Below, in pieces: positions 9,458 through 17,563 of a DNA stretch of 64,000 nt. Position numbers and translations under genes: made by a program. The stretch spans positions 1,401,406 through 1,465,405 of the forward strand of contig NZ_AP018316.1 of the NCBI RefSeq assembly GCF_002368115.1. Direction: 5' to 3'. The stretch's first letter is position 1, and each line of letters starts with the position of its first letter. The stretch comes from Dolichospermum compactum NIES-806. GTDB lineage: Bacteria > Cyanobacteriota > Cyanobacteriia > Cyanobacteriales > Nostocaceae. Under the pieces are notes generated by a model that searched no databases, was not told the DNA's origin, and saw only the letters and a list, made by a program, of their open reading frames with translations.

Positions 9458-10030
9458 CTAAATAATTTCCATATTTAAAATAAATCCTGGTAAAATATCT
9501 TCACCTGATAATTCTTGAGGAAAGTCTAATATCTCTACTGGTTTACCAAGACGATAAATTTCCACTTGACCCATTTTCCGATTAATTAACCAACCTAATT
9601 TAACTCCAGTATTCATATATTCCTGCATTTTTGCTCGCGTTTCCTGCAAACTATCACTGGGTGATATTAATTCTAAAACAAAATCTGGGGCAATGGGTGA
9701 AAACTTTTCTTGTTCTTCTAATGTAAGTTTATCCCATCTATCTTTTCTTATCCAAGCAACATCAGGGGAACGATTTGCACTATTGGGAAGTTTAAAACAA
9801 GTGGAAGAATTGAAACAAACTCCTAATTTACTCTGACGATTCCAAAGAGCAAAATCTGTTGCAATTTCAGCATTTTGATTTCCTATTATTCCTCCTGTAG
9901 GTGATATTATCAATAGTTTTCCGTCTGCATTACGTTCAAATTTGACTTCAGGATTTTCTCGACAGAGTTGATAAAATTGGTTGTCGGTAAGTTGGATAAT
10001 GGGGTTTAAGTTGACGGTGATAGCTTTCAT
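9458..10030 (-). CDS. Uma2-family endonuclease-like protein (DUF820)
   Basis: About 190 residues of the Uma2 / DUF820 family, a PD-(D/E)XK nuclease-like fold greatly expanded in cyanobacteria and of unproven function. The core is seen in LLIISPTGG, NRSPDVAWIRKDRWD, IAPDFVLELISPSDS with the Asp/Glu pair, and the closing LGWLINRKMGQVEIYR. The ATG at 10030 (MKAITVNLNP) has an AAGGAG box about ten bases upstream, which makes it better than the in-frame start at 10057. It sits tail-to-tail with the methyltransferase and directly upstream of csaB on the same strand. Confidence 0.88.
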   Translation of the reverse strand: MKAITVNLNPIIQLTDNQFYQLCRENPEVKFERNADGKLLIISPTGGIIGNQNAEIATDFALWNRQSKLGVCFNSSTCFKLPNSANRSPDVAWIRKDRWDKLTLEEQEKFSPIAPDFVLELISPSDSLQETRAKMQEYMNTGVKLGWLINRKMGQVEIYRLGKPVEILDFPQELSGEDILPGFILNMEII

Positions 10031-10082
10031 GATGAATCTCCTTGAGGATGATATCAACCTTAACTAAATTATGGAATAAATC

Positions 10083-11129
10083 TCATTTTAACGCTTCCTT
10101 TAACAAATCCCGGTGCAGAAAAGCCTCATTTACTAAAGATTGAATTTTACGAGATGACAAAGCCGCACTATTATTATAATAATCAATCCAAGTTTTACTA
10201 ATTAAATCTACATCATTTGGTAAATCCTTTAAATCCCAACCAGGTATTTCTAAATCTTCCATTAATCGGTTGACTTTGGGATCATAACTCAAAGCAAAAC
10301 AACGAGAACCTTCACTAGCTGCCATAATTAAACTATGGAGACGCATTCCTATGGACATTTCCACACCACGAAATACACCTTTTAAAATTTGTGGATCTTC
10401 GGAACAAAGAACTCTACTCACATCTGGTAATTGAGTATGAATTTTTTCCGCAATTCCTAAATCTTCGCTTTTTTGAAATGGTAATAATAAAATAAAAGCT
10501 TGGGTTTCTTTTTGCAAATTAACTAAAGCTTGAGTTAAATTTGCTAACCTATTTTCTGTCAATTGAGGATGATTTCTTAAAGTAACAGCAATTCTGGGTT
10601 TTGGTAAATCTACTAATTCCGGGACTGGCTTCGATTCCAATGCCCAAACTGGGTCAGGGGCGAGGATATGGGGTATACTCCAATCTGATAATAACCGAGA
10701 ACTGGAGCGATCGCGCACACTCACTTGAGTACAACCTGCAAAATTCCCCTTCGCTAACCAACGAGTTTGGAAATGCAACAAAGGACCTATACCCTGTCCC
10801 CAAGCCACAGTCTTCAAACCCATAACTTGAGCTAAAGCCATCAATCCGCCATAATACAAAGGACTAATGCTGCTGGTAGCATCTTGAATTAAACTTCCTC
10901 CACCCCAAACAAAAGCATCACAAGAACGCAAAGCCTTGATAACCTGTAAAACCGCCATCCGGTTGTAACATTCCACACCATAATGCCGATGAGTTTCTTC
11001 AGGATTTCCAGAAAGCACCACAGGAGTAACATCAGGTGGTAGCATTTGCAGAAGTGTGGCTAACAAAGCTTCATCACCACCATTACCCTTACCATAATAC
11101 CCAGACAATAAAACCCGCATTTTCCCCAT
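10083..11129 (-). CDS. csaB: Polysaccharide pyruvyl transferase CsaB
   Basis: CsaB adds a pyruvyl ketal to a cell-wall polysaccharide, which in other bacteria creates the anchor for SLH-domain proteins. The 348-residue product begins MRVLLSGYYGKGNGGDEALL and shows AFVWGGGSLIQDATS, WGQGIGPL, SVRDRSSSRLL and, near the end, IGMRLHSLIMAA. Length and motif order are typical. SLH-domain porins are a major cyanobacterial outer-membrane class and a broken one lies at 38.4 kb, so a link to envelope anchoring is plausible. The 5' side is followed by (ttttaga)n repeats. Confidence 0.93.
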   Translation of the reverse strand: MGKMRVLLSGYYGKGNGGDEALLATLLQMLPPDVTPVVLSGNPEETHRHYGVECYNRMAVLQVIKALRSCDAFVWGGGSLIQDATSSISPLYYGGLMALAQVMGLKTVAWGQGIGPLLHFQTRWLAKGNFAGCTQVSVRDRSSSRLLSDWSIPHILAPDPVWALESKPVPELVDLPKPRIAVTLRNHPQLTENRLANLTQALVNLQKETQAFILLLPFQKSEDLGIAEKIHTQLPDVSRVLCSEDPQILKGVFRGVEMSIGMRLHSLIMAASEGSRCFALSYDPKVNRLMEDLEIPGWDLKDLPNDVDLISKTWIDYYNNSAALSSRKIQSLVNEAFLHRDLLKEALK

Positions 11130-11134
11130 TTTGA

Positions 11135-11237
11135 ATTTTAGATTTTAGATTTTAGATTTTAGATTTTGGACTACCAATTTTTTTTAACCTAGTTATCTAC
11201 CACTGACAACTGACAACTGACAACTGACAACTGACAA
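11135..11237. repeat. Two STRR tracts, (ttttaga)n and (tgacaac)n
   Basis: The short gap between the divergent csaB and DUF2499 genes holds about four heptamers of ttttaga (11135-11166) and five of tgacaac (11203-11237). The second tract ends seven bases before the DUF2499 start, so it occupies the position where a leader and ribosome site should be. Confidence 0.85.
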
Positions 11238-11243
11238 ACAATT

Positions 11244-11579
11244 ATGCACGTACTTTCAATCCCCACCTGGATAATTCATATTTCTAGCGTCATTGAGTGG
11301 ATAGCCGCAATTTGGCTAATTTGGATATATGGTGAACTTACAGAAAATCGTAGTTGGTGGGGATTGTCCTTTGCCATGTTACCAGCCTTAATTAGCGCAA
11401 TGTGTGCTTGTACTTGGCATTATTTCGACAATTCTGAATCATTAGAATGGTTAGTCAACCTACAAGCTACCATGACATTAGTTGGTAACTTTACCCTTTG
11501 GGCGGCAGCTTATGTAATTTGGCGTTCAACCAAGTCTGCAAAGCCCACTGAGACACAATCTATCAAATCAGAACAATGA
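11244..11579 (+). CDS. DUF2499 (Ycf49-like) small membrane protein
   Basis: A 111-residue integral membrane protein of the DUF2499 / Ycf49 family, conserved in cyanobacteria and some plastids, function unknown. About three hydrophobic spans are seen (near 8-27, 38-55 and 74-92). The segment SAMCACTWHYFDN between them is the recognisable core. The stop overlaps the start of the DUF3593 gene by four bases (ATGA), which indicates translational coupling. Confidence 0.85.
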   Translation: MHVLSIPTWIIHISSVIEWIAAIWLIWIYGELTENRSWWGLSFAMLPALISAMCACTWHYFDNSESLEWLVNLQATMTLVGNFTLWAAAYVIWRSTKSAKPTETQSIKSEQ

Positions 11580-11869
11580 TATCAAAAGAAACCCTCTTTG
11601 CCCTCTCTCTCTTTCCCTATTTGGGTTTCTTGTGGTTTATTAGCCGCAGTCCACAAATGCCACGTTTAGCCCTATATGGATTTTACGGCACATTGGTATT
11701 TGTCGCCATCACCATCCCCGCCGCCATTTACGCCAAAGTGCAGTACGGAGAACAACTAGCCAATGTAGACTGGTTACATGGTGGTGCAGAAATCTTTTTA
11801 ACCCTTGCTAACATCTTACTAGTCTTAGGTTTTCGCCAAGCAGTACAGGAATTAAAAAGCAAAAATTAA
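11576..11869 (+). CDS. DUF3593 small membrane protein
   Basis: A 97-residue membrane protein of the DUF3593 family with three hydrophobic spans and the conserved YLGFLWFISRSPQMPR near the N-terminus, plus VDWLHGGAEIFLTLANI. It overlaps the preceding DUF2499 gene by four bases; the two families are regularly neighbours in cyanobacteria, suggesting one complex. Function is unknown. Confidence 0.85.
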   Translation: MISKETLFALSLFPYLGFLWFISRSPQMPRLALYGFYGTLVFVAITIPAAIYAKVQYGEQLANVDWLHGGAEIFLTLANILLVLGFRQAVQELKSKN

Positions 11870-11933
11870 ACTCCGTCTTTCTTCTCTGCGCCTCTGCGTG
11901 AGAAAAAACTATTGTTTATCAGGAAAAAAATAA

Positions 11934-12707
11934 ATGGAAGTAATCCCCGCAATTGATTTACTAGAAGGTCGCTGTGTGCGACTATATAAAGGAGACTACG
12001 AGCGATCGCAAGTATTCAGCGAAAACCCCGTTGAAGTAGCGAAAATGTGGGCAGACCAAGGCGCGACAAGACTGCATTTAGTTGACTTAGACGGGGCAAA
12101 AGCTGGGAAAATTATCAACTTAGCCGCCATAGAAGCCATTAGAAATAATCTTGACATACCCATTGAAGTTGGGGGAGGATTGCGCGATCGCACCAGTGTC
12201 GTACAATTATTTAACTTGGGTGTAAATTGGGCAATTCTCGGCACTGTCGCCGTCGAACAACCTCAATTAGTCCAAGAACTTTGTCAAGAATTTCCCCAAC
12301 AAATTATTATTGGCATAGATGCCCGTAACGGCTTAGTTGCAACTCGTGGTTGGTTAGAAACATCAACAGTATTAGCCACCCAACTAGCAGTACAGATGCA
12401 AGAACTAGGTGCAGTAGCCATCATTTACACTGATATCAACCGTGACGGCACATTAGAAGGACCCAATTTAGACGCATTACGAGAACTCGCAGCAGCAATT
12501 TCCATACCCGTAATTGCCTCTGGTGGTGTAAGTTCCGTCACCGATTTATTAAGTTTATTAGCCTTAGAACCCCAAGGTGTCACAGGTGTGATAGTGGGGA
12601 AAGCCTTGTATACTGGTGATATTATCCTCAAAGAAGGATTACAAGCTATTGGACCGGGAAGACTGCAAGATATTCCTCCCGATTTCGGTATTTCTAGTAT
12701 TGCTTAA
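11934..12707 (+). CDS. hisA: ProFAR isomerase of histidine synthesis
   Basis: HisA isomerises ProFAR to PRFAR in histidine biosynthesis. The 257-residue (beta-alpha)8 barrel begins MEVIPAIDLLEGRCVRLYKGDY with the catalytic Asp. It carries LHLVDLDGAK, PIEVGGGLRD, IGIDARNG, the second catalytic Asp segment YTDINRDGTLEGPN and ASGGVSSVTDL before the phosphate loop GVIVGKALYTG. The gene is monocistronic here, followed by a hairpin at 12719. Confidence 0.96.
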   Translation: MEVIPAIDLLEGRCVRLYKGDYERSQVFSENPVEVAKMWADQGATRLHLVDLDGAKAGKIINLAAIEAIRNNLDIPIEVGGGLRDRTSVVQLFNLGVNWAILGTVAVEQPQLVQELCQEFPQQIIIGIDARNGLVATRGWLETSTVLATQLAVQMQELGAVAIIYTDINRDGTLEGPNLDALRELAAAISIPVIASGGVSSVTDLLSLLALEPQGVTGVIVGKALYTGDIILKEGLQAIGPGRLQDIPPDFGISSIA

Positions 12708-12718
12708 AATGAAAAAGA

Positions 12719-12750
12719 TTGTAGAGATGTTCTCTGGAATTTCTCTACAA
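12719..12750 (+). terminator. Hairpin downstream of hisA
   Basis: A 9-base inverted repeat (ttgtagaga / tctctacaa) with a 14-base loop starts about 12 bases after the hisA stop. No clean T-run follows, so it may be a dispersed palindrome that serves as 3' end rather than a canonical terminator. Confidence 0.5.
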
Positions 12751-12751
12751 A

Positions 12752-12951
12752 GGTTCTGAGAAATATTTCTTCTCTCTCTGTGTTCTCTGTGGTTCGTTTA
12801 TTAGTTTTGTAGGGTGTGTTAGGATGAAATCCTTAACGCACCAAATACTTGATGGGCTTTACACACCCTCCTTATCTACTTATCTGTTCAAAAATCAAAC
12901 TGGATTTCTAGATCATATCCAGCATTCTTGGAAATCAGATACATTATCCCA
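12752..12951. other. Gene-free stretch with dispersed repeats
   Basis: No coding potential is seen between the hisA hairpin and the TIR element at 12952. The stretch contains the ctctgtgttctctgtgg repeat (the complement of the repeat that forms the methyltransferase tail) and a gtagggtgtgtt-type repeat related to those at 17.75 kb and 24.6 kb. Confidence 0.6.
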
Positions 12952-13144
12952 CATTCCGCACTTCATTTTGTAATACACCAAGATTACCATTATAGGGCTA
13001 ATAATAGTCAGATAGCGATTCCTACGGAGCGCTTCGCTATCGCATTACCACCAGGAAAAATCAGGATTAATACTTAATAAAACTATACTAATTTGGTAAC
13101 ATTTTTTGAAGTATAAATATGTGACATTTTGAAGTGCGGAATGC
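12952..13144. mobile_element. MITE-like element, 193 bp, with 14-base terminal inverted repeats
   Basis: The ends are cattccgcacttca and its perfect complement tgaagtgcggaatg. Nothing inside codes for protein. It contains a cyanobacterial hairpin repeat at about 13013-13042 (gcgattcctacggagcgctt and the following bases). No target duplication is obvious at the flanks. The right end lies 15 bases before the broken FAD oxidoreductase fragment, so it may mark the truncation point of that gene. Miniature transposon is an inference from the inverted ends. Confidence 0.6.
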
Positions 13145-13159
13145 CGGATAGATAGTAGT

Positions 13160-13477
13160 GTGATTCGTTTAGCAAATGCAGTGACACATTTCGCCCCTGG
13201 TAGTTATCGTTATCTGTTACCATCAAAAACAAGTTCAAACAATCTATTTATGAGTGGAGATTGGATTATTAATCGTCATGGTTCATGGTAACAAGAAAAG
13301 GCTTATGTCACAGGTTTAGAAGCTGCAAATTTAGCTATTTCCTATTTACAATCTGGGGAAAAAGCCAATATTCTACCAGTAGAAGCAGACGAAAATCATA
13401 TCCAATTTGCCAGAAATATCAATGAAGTTTTTCGAGATGTGGGTAAATCTATTTTACCTAATTTCTGGTTGCCATAA
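13160..13477 (+). pseudogene. C-terminal remnant of an FAD-dependent amine-oxidase/desaturase-like oxidoreductase
   Basis: One frame reads about 105 codons with a single in-frame TAA at 13289-13291 and a natural stop at 13475. Before the stop it gives LFMSGDWIINRHGSW, after it AYVTGLEAANLAISYLQSG. This is the C-terminal FAD-binding signature of the NAD(P)/FAD oxidoreductase superfamily that includes carotenoid desaturases and amine oxidases (the aGDW...EGA/LEAAN element). The N-terminal Rossmann half is absent. It is a decayed gene fragment bounded on the left by the TIR element. Confidence 0.75.
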
Positions 13478-13489
13478 AACAAGAATTAA

Positions 13490-13546
13490 AAAGCCCCCTC
13501 CTCGCTTGCGGGGAGGGGGTTGGGGTTGGGGTTTTTGTATTTCACT
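13490..13546. repeat. G-rich dispersed repeat (hairpin plus G-quadruplex motif)
   Basis: A cctcctcgcttgcggggagg hairpin runs into four G-runs (gggg-a-ggggg-tt-gggg-tt-gggg) and gtttttgtatttcact. A second copy lies in opposite orientation at 62944-62998. It immediately follows the oxidoreductase remnant. Confidence 0.8.
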
Positions 13547-13601
13547 CAAACGAAAACCGCTATAATGTTGGGTTTCCTTACGTCAAACCAACCTACATAA
13601 T

Positions 13602-14030
13602 TTAGGCTCTTTTTCTTCCCTCTAAACCTTTTTGCACCCAATTTAAACATTCATAAGATGATGAAAATAATTTGGGGGCGGCAATATTAGTTAATGAGTC
13701 TGGTGCATAATGGTCATAATAACATCTACCATTTCTTTGATAAACAATAATTAGATTATGACGATAAACATAGCGTGATTGAAAAAAATCACCTTGACTA
13801 ACAAAGTCTATATTTATATCAATATGTTCTTTAGCAATATCAACAATACTGGTAACAGTATTACTATACATTGCCGCTGGATTTTCCGAACCATGAAAAC
13901 GGCTTTTATGTCCAACTTCCGTTAATAACTTATATGAATGAATTTCATAATCATCAACTTTACTAAAAACAAAAGGAATAATTAGATATCCTTTATATGC
14001 AACAGAACTTTCATAAAGCAGCCGATTCAT
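13602..14030 (-). CDS. Hypothetical protein, 142 residues
   Basis: Not recognised. A soluble-looking, aromatic-rich protein (many Tyr and Phe) with no signal peptide or membrane span; it starts MNRLLYESSVAYKGYLIIPF. Codon use resembles the neighbours, and the ATG at 14030 overlaps the end of the DUF72 pseudogene by four bases (ATGA type), so the two were an operon. Such pairs suggest a small conserved accessory protein, but no role can be named. Confidence 0.6.
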   Translation of the reverse strand: MNRLLYESSVAYKGYLIIPFVFSKVDDYEIHSYKLLTEVGHKSRFHGSENPAAMYSNTVTSIVDIAKEHIDINIDFVSQGDFFQSRYVYRHNLIIVYQRNGRCYYDHYAPDSLTNIAAPKLFSSSYECLNWVQKGLEGRKRA

Positions 14031-14774
14031 TTAAATCTCCTTAGAGGGATAAGTATTATATTATTACCACTTTCTTCTAATAACTGTTGGAAATAACGGG
14101 CATTATGAGGAGACATATATTCTAGGGGACAATGCACAAAGAAATAAATTTTTATTCCTGCTTGTAACCATGCTTGAATTTGCCTAACCCACTCTTCCAT
14201 AAGTATTTGATTTATTGACAACTGTGGTTGAGAGATAAAACGAATTAAAGTAAAAGGCGCGGTTACACTAAACTCAATCAAAATTTGCAGTAATGCAACT
14301 ACCTTGTCCGCTGAGGGAAAGTTAACGCTTGGGGAGAGAACCACCTCTGGCTTAGATACCGCTGCTAAGGGTGTCTCTGTGCGCTGCCAAGCCATCAAAA
14401 AAGCCGTCAAATCGTCCATTAAAGCCGGAGAATAGCTGGGAGGGAGTTGGGCAAATAGGGGGACCCAAATGAGTACGTAAAGGGCGCATTTTCTCCAAAA
14501 AAGCTAAGGCTTCGGGAATATGGGGTTGTAGTAATTTTTGGTGGGTGATATTTTGCGGTAATTTCAGGCAAAATTCAAACCCTGGTGGCGTTTCTGTCGC
14601 CCAACGAGTAACGGTTTCTGCATTAGGTGTGGCATAGAAAGTAGTATTTCCTTTTACAGTGCTAAAGCGGCGACTGTAAAGATTTAAGAAGTCAGCATTG
14701 CGAGTTCCTGGAGGATAAAGTTCACCCACCCAAGCCTTATAAGCCCAAACTGCACACCCGATATAAAAGTTCAC
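14027..14774 (-). pseudogene. Frameshifted DUF72 (YecE-like) protein
   Basis: The reading starts MNFYIGCAVWAYKAWVGELYP, the DUF72 opening, and in the first frame runs to about RTHLGP. It then shifts at a run of five identical bases (14458-14462). In the second frame PPSYSPALMDDLTAFLMAWQ continues, and later FSVTAPFTLIRFIS and YFFVHCPLEYMSPHNARYF, the DUF72 C-terminal signature. One extra C in the coding strand explains the shift; a sequencing error is possible. Separately, about 35 residues in the middle (14280-14370) do not look like DUF72, and the usual EVRHPDWF region is missing, so a replacement or deletion is likely. Function of DUF72 (TIM-barrel-like) is unknown. Confidence 0.8.
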
Positions 14775-14884
14775 AAAATTAAAATGCTTTGATATGTTCT
14801 CTTTAATTGTACAAGTAGGTAAAAAACATTGATTATTGATAGTATTGTATAAAGATTATACTTACTAAATAAATTAGTAGTTTT

Positions 14885-15319
14885 ATGCCAAGAAAAGATC
14901 AAGGTTGGGTGACATTTCAAGCATCTGAAGAAGAACGCAAGATTTTAGAAGAATTTTGTCAAAGTTCCCAACGGACTAAAACCGAAATTTTGCGAGAATT
15001 AGTCCGGGGACTGAAACAATATTCAGCACCGTCTATATCATCATCAACGTCACCAGAACAAGTACAAACAAAAAATCTTGAATTTGAAATTGTTAGTCCC
15101 AAAAAAGCATTAAAAGTTAGTTCTCGTAATGTTTTAAAAGGAATTGTGAAACGAGTAACTACAGGCAGTATAAATACCGAAATAACTTTAGAAATTGTGC
15201 ATAAAGTTGAATTAACTTCAATGATTACTAGGGTTTCGGCTGAGGAGTTAGAATTATCGGAAGGGACAGAAGCCTATGCTGTGATTAAATCTAATGATAT
15301 TGTTATCGCCAAAGATTAG
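14885..15319 (+). CDS. Ribbon-helix-helix / TOBE fusion, candidate molybdate-sensing regulator
   Basis: 144 residues. The N-terminus (about 1-45, MPRKDQGWVTFQASEEE, then RTKTEILRELVRGL) fits a CopG/Arc-type ribbon-helix-helix DNA-binding unit. A Ser/Thr/Gln linker follows to about 75. The C-terminus (about 78-143; SSRNVLKGIVKRVTTGSIN, later VSAEELELSEGTEAYAVIK) is a single TOBE/Mop domain, which in ModE, ModC and molbindins binds molybdate or tungstate. The architecture suggests an oxyanion-responsive repressor. No mod genes are adjacent, so the target is unknown. ATG start after an AT-rich promoter-like stretch. Confidence 0.8.
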   Translation: MPRKDQGWVTFQASEEERKILEEFCQSSQRTKTEILRELVRGLKQYSAPSISSSTSPEQVQTKNLEFEIVSPKKALKVSSRNVLKGIVKRVTTGSINTEITLEIVHKVELTSMITRVSAEELELSEGTEAYAVIKSNDIVIAKD

Positions 15320-15473
15320 AAATAGATGTAAATACCGCATAATTAAGGATTCAGGATTCAGGATTCAGGGGTAAAAATGCCTTGCTATCTGGCTTTCAAT
15401 TTAGATCCTGTACCTCATTAATCTGCAATAATATGCTGTAAACTTTATCAAACTTCAACAAGATAGAAAAATT

Positions 15474-15522
15474 AGTCGGTTAAAACCGACTTTAGCTATT
15501 AGACAGGGAATAAATTCCCTGG
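15474..15522. repeat. Two adjacent palindromic repeats
   Basis: agtcggttaaaaccgact (15474-15491) is a perfect palindrome with an 8-base arm; cagggaataaattccctgg (15504-15522) is a second one. Both are dispersed-repeat hairpins in the gap between the RHH-TOBE and DUF427 genes, which are convergent, so they may also act as a bidirectional 3' end. Confidence 0.7.
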
Positions 15523-15589
15523 CTATAGTGGCTTCAATTCTTGCTGATATCTGATAACTGCCGGCTGAATGCTTACATTTAATCTTAGT

Positions 15590-15874
15590 CTAAGCCTCGA
15601 CTTTTACGCCTTTCCAGAAAGCAACATAACCTTCGATATTTTTAGCTTTTTCCTTGGTGCTAGGATAGAACCAAGCTGCATCTTTATTAACTTGTCCATC
15701 AACTTCAATACTGTAATAACTAGCAATACCTTTCCAAGGACAAGTGGTATGAGTGCTGCTGTCTTTAAAGTATTGCTTGTTAATAGCATCAGAGGGGAAG
15801 TAATGATTGTTTTCGACAACTACGGTATTATCGCTTTCGGCTAAAATAGCACCATTCCAAATTGCTTTTACCAT
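15590..15874 (-). CDS. DUF427 family protein
   Basis: A 94-residue DUF427 protein. MVKAIWNGAILAES, the DUF427 core CPWKGIASYYS and the closing AAWFYPSTKEKAKNIEGYVAFWKG are characteristic. The family is a small beta fold of unknown enzymatic role, widespread in bacteria and fungi. It is a single gene with its own short leader; no operon partner. Confidence 0.88.
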   Translation of the reverse strand: MVKAIWNGAILAESDNTVVVENNHYFPSDAINKQYFKDSSTHTTCPWKGIASYYSIEVDGQVNKDAAWFYPSTKEKAKNIEGYVAFWKGVKVEA

Positions 15875-16020
15875 GATTTGAGTCTGAAAAGAAAGTTAAT
15901 ATTTTATATTGTTACATTGAAAATGATGATTTATTAACGTGGTACACTGAATTTTAGTAATTTTTTTTCAAAATACCACCTATCAATATCGAAATAACTT
16001 TTATTATTTATAGTAAATTT

Positions 16021-17526
16021 ATGAAACCAGCAGACCTTACCACAACAGTGATTGATGACTGGGATGTCTTCTTGCCCAAAAACCATCAAAATCAACCCAT
16101 AGACGATCAAGCATACCGCATTTTTGACCCCCTATGGCAACCAGCAATATTATCCTGGTTTGGACGCGAGGATGTACCCCAAGAGTCAAAAGAGGCATTT
16201 ATTCAAGCTTTGGTCAATTTTGAAGATGGCTGTGTATCATATCAGGGTAAGGGTTTTTATGGTTATCGCGCCTATTTTTTAGCAGCAGCAGCGATCGCTC
16301 AATTCCCAGAATCTGCAAAAGCTGATAACATAGTTCAACAACTGGTAAATTGGAAATTAGATTATTATTGTTTCAATAGCATTGAACAGCAAGTCACTGT
16401 AGGACTTCAAGAAACCGACAAAACCAAAGCTATAGATACTTTAGTCCAATCAATCAACACATTACAACAAAATTTTACCCTTTTTCTCGCCATTACCAGC
16501 TTAGAAACCATCGGATCTGGTAGTGAAAAAGCCATTTCCGCTTTAATAAAACTATTCGATACGTCAGAGGATAAGGACATCAGTAGACGAGTAGTTAAAA
16601 GCTTAGGAAAAGTAGGCTATGGTAATGAACAAGCTATTTCTGCATTAGTAAAAATTATCACTACATCAGATAATAATGATATCCGTAAGCAAGCGACTGA
16701 AAGCTTAGGAGAAATAGGCTATGGTAATGAACAAGCTATTTCTGCATTAGTGCAAATTTTAGATACAGCACAAAATGATGCTATTTATTGGCAAGTAGCT
16801 GAAAGCTTAGGAAAAATAGGTATTGGCAATGAAAAAGCTATTTCTGCTTTAGTACAATTACTCGATACATCAGGTAATAAATATACCCGTTGGCTGGCAG
16901 GTTATAGATTAGGGAAAATAGACAATAACCACGAAAAAGCCGTTATTCTCCAAGCGGCCACAACTCCAGAGAAAATAGAACCTGATCACGAAAAAGCCAT
17001 TGCCGATTTAATCCAAATCTTAAATGTTTCAGAAGATGATGAAGCGATTAGTCAAGCCCTTTACACACTAGGAGAACTAGGCAAAGGTGATGCAAAAGCT
17101 ATTTCTGCTTTATGCCAACTTTTAGATACATCAGAGAATGAGTACATCCTTGTGCAAGTAGCCGAAAGTTTGGGGAATATAGATCCTGGTAACGAAAAAG
17201 CTATCTCCGCTTTATTACAAATAATAAATACATCAGAAAATGATGAAATTATTGTCTACGCCGTAGAAAGCTTAGGCAATATAGGTATGAACAATGAAAA
17301 AGCTATTGCCGCATTAGTGCAACTTCTGGATAAATCACAGAATGAGTACACCCATAAACTAGCAGCTAAAAGCTTAGGAAAGATAGTCACTAGCAATAAA
17401 GATATATTCTTGGTGGTGCAAGCTTTACGTAGCTATAAACTAGATAGTGAAGACTATGATTTGATTTGGAATTGCGCCCAAAATATGCCCTATCCAGAAT
17501 TTTATCAAGCTTGGCATCATTCTTGA
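16021..17526 (+). CDS. HEAT-repeat (PBS-lyase-like) protein, 501 residues
   Basis: After a unique N-terminal domain (about 1-145, with FGREDVPQESKEAF) come about nine to ten HEAT repeats of around 33-34 residues to about residue 460. Each reads roughly GNEKAISALVQLLDTS, then a variable turn and a helix ending in AESLGKIG. Such alpha-solenoids bind proteins; cyanobacterial relatives include phycobilin lyases and large-scale scaffold proteins, but this one lacks features tying it to phycobilisomes. The high identity between repeat units at DNA level points to recent internal duplication. It is flanked by degraded DNA on its 3' side. Confidence 0.85.
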   Translation: MKPADLTTTVIDDWDVFLPKNHQNQPIDDQAYRIFDPLWQPAILSWFGREDVPQESKEAFIQALVNFEDGCVSYQGKGFYGYRAYFLAAAAIAQFPESAKADNIVQQLVNWKLDYYCFNSIEQQVTVGLQETDKTKAIDTLVQSINTLQQNFTLFLAITSLETIGSGSEKAISALIKLFDTSEDKDISRRVVKSLGKVGYGNEQAISALVKIITTSDNNDIRKQATESLGEIGYGNEQAISALVQILDTAQNDAIYWQVAESLGKIGIGNEKAISALVQLLDTSGNKYTRWLAGYRLGKIDNNHEKAVILQAATTPEKIEPDHEKAIADLIQILNVSEDDEAISQALYTLGELGKGDAKAISALCQLLDTSENEYILVQVAESLGNIDPGNEKAISALLQIINTSENDEIIVYAVESLGNIGMNNEKAIAALVQLLDKSQNEYTHKLAAKSLGKIVTSNKDIFLVVQALRSYKLDSEDYDLIWNCAQNMPYPEFYQAWHHS

Positions 17527-17563
17527 TTTATCAAAAAGATTTTCCATTTTTCTCTTTGCTGGG

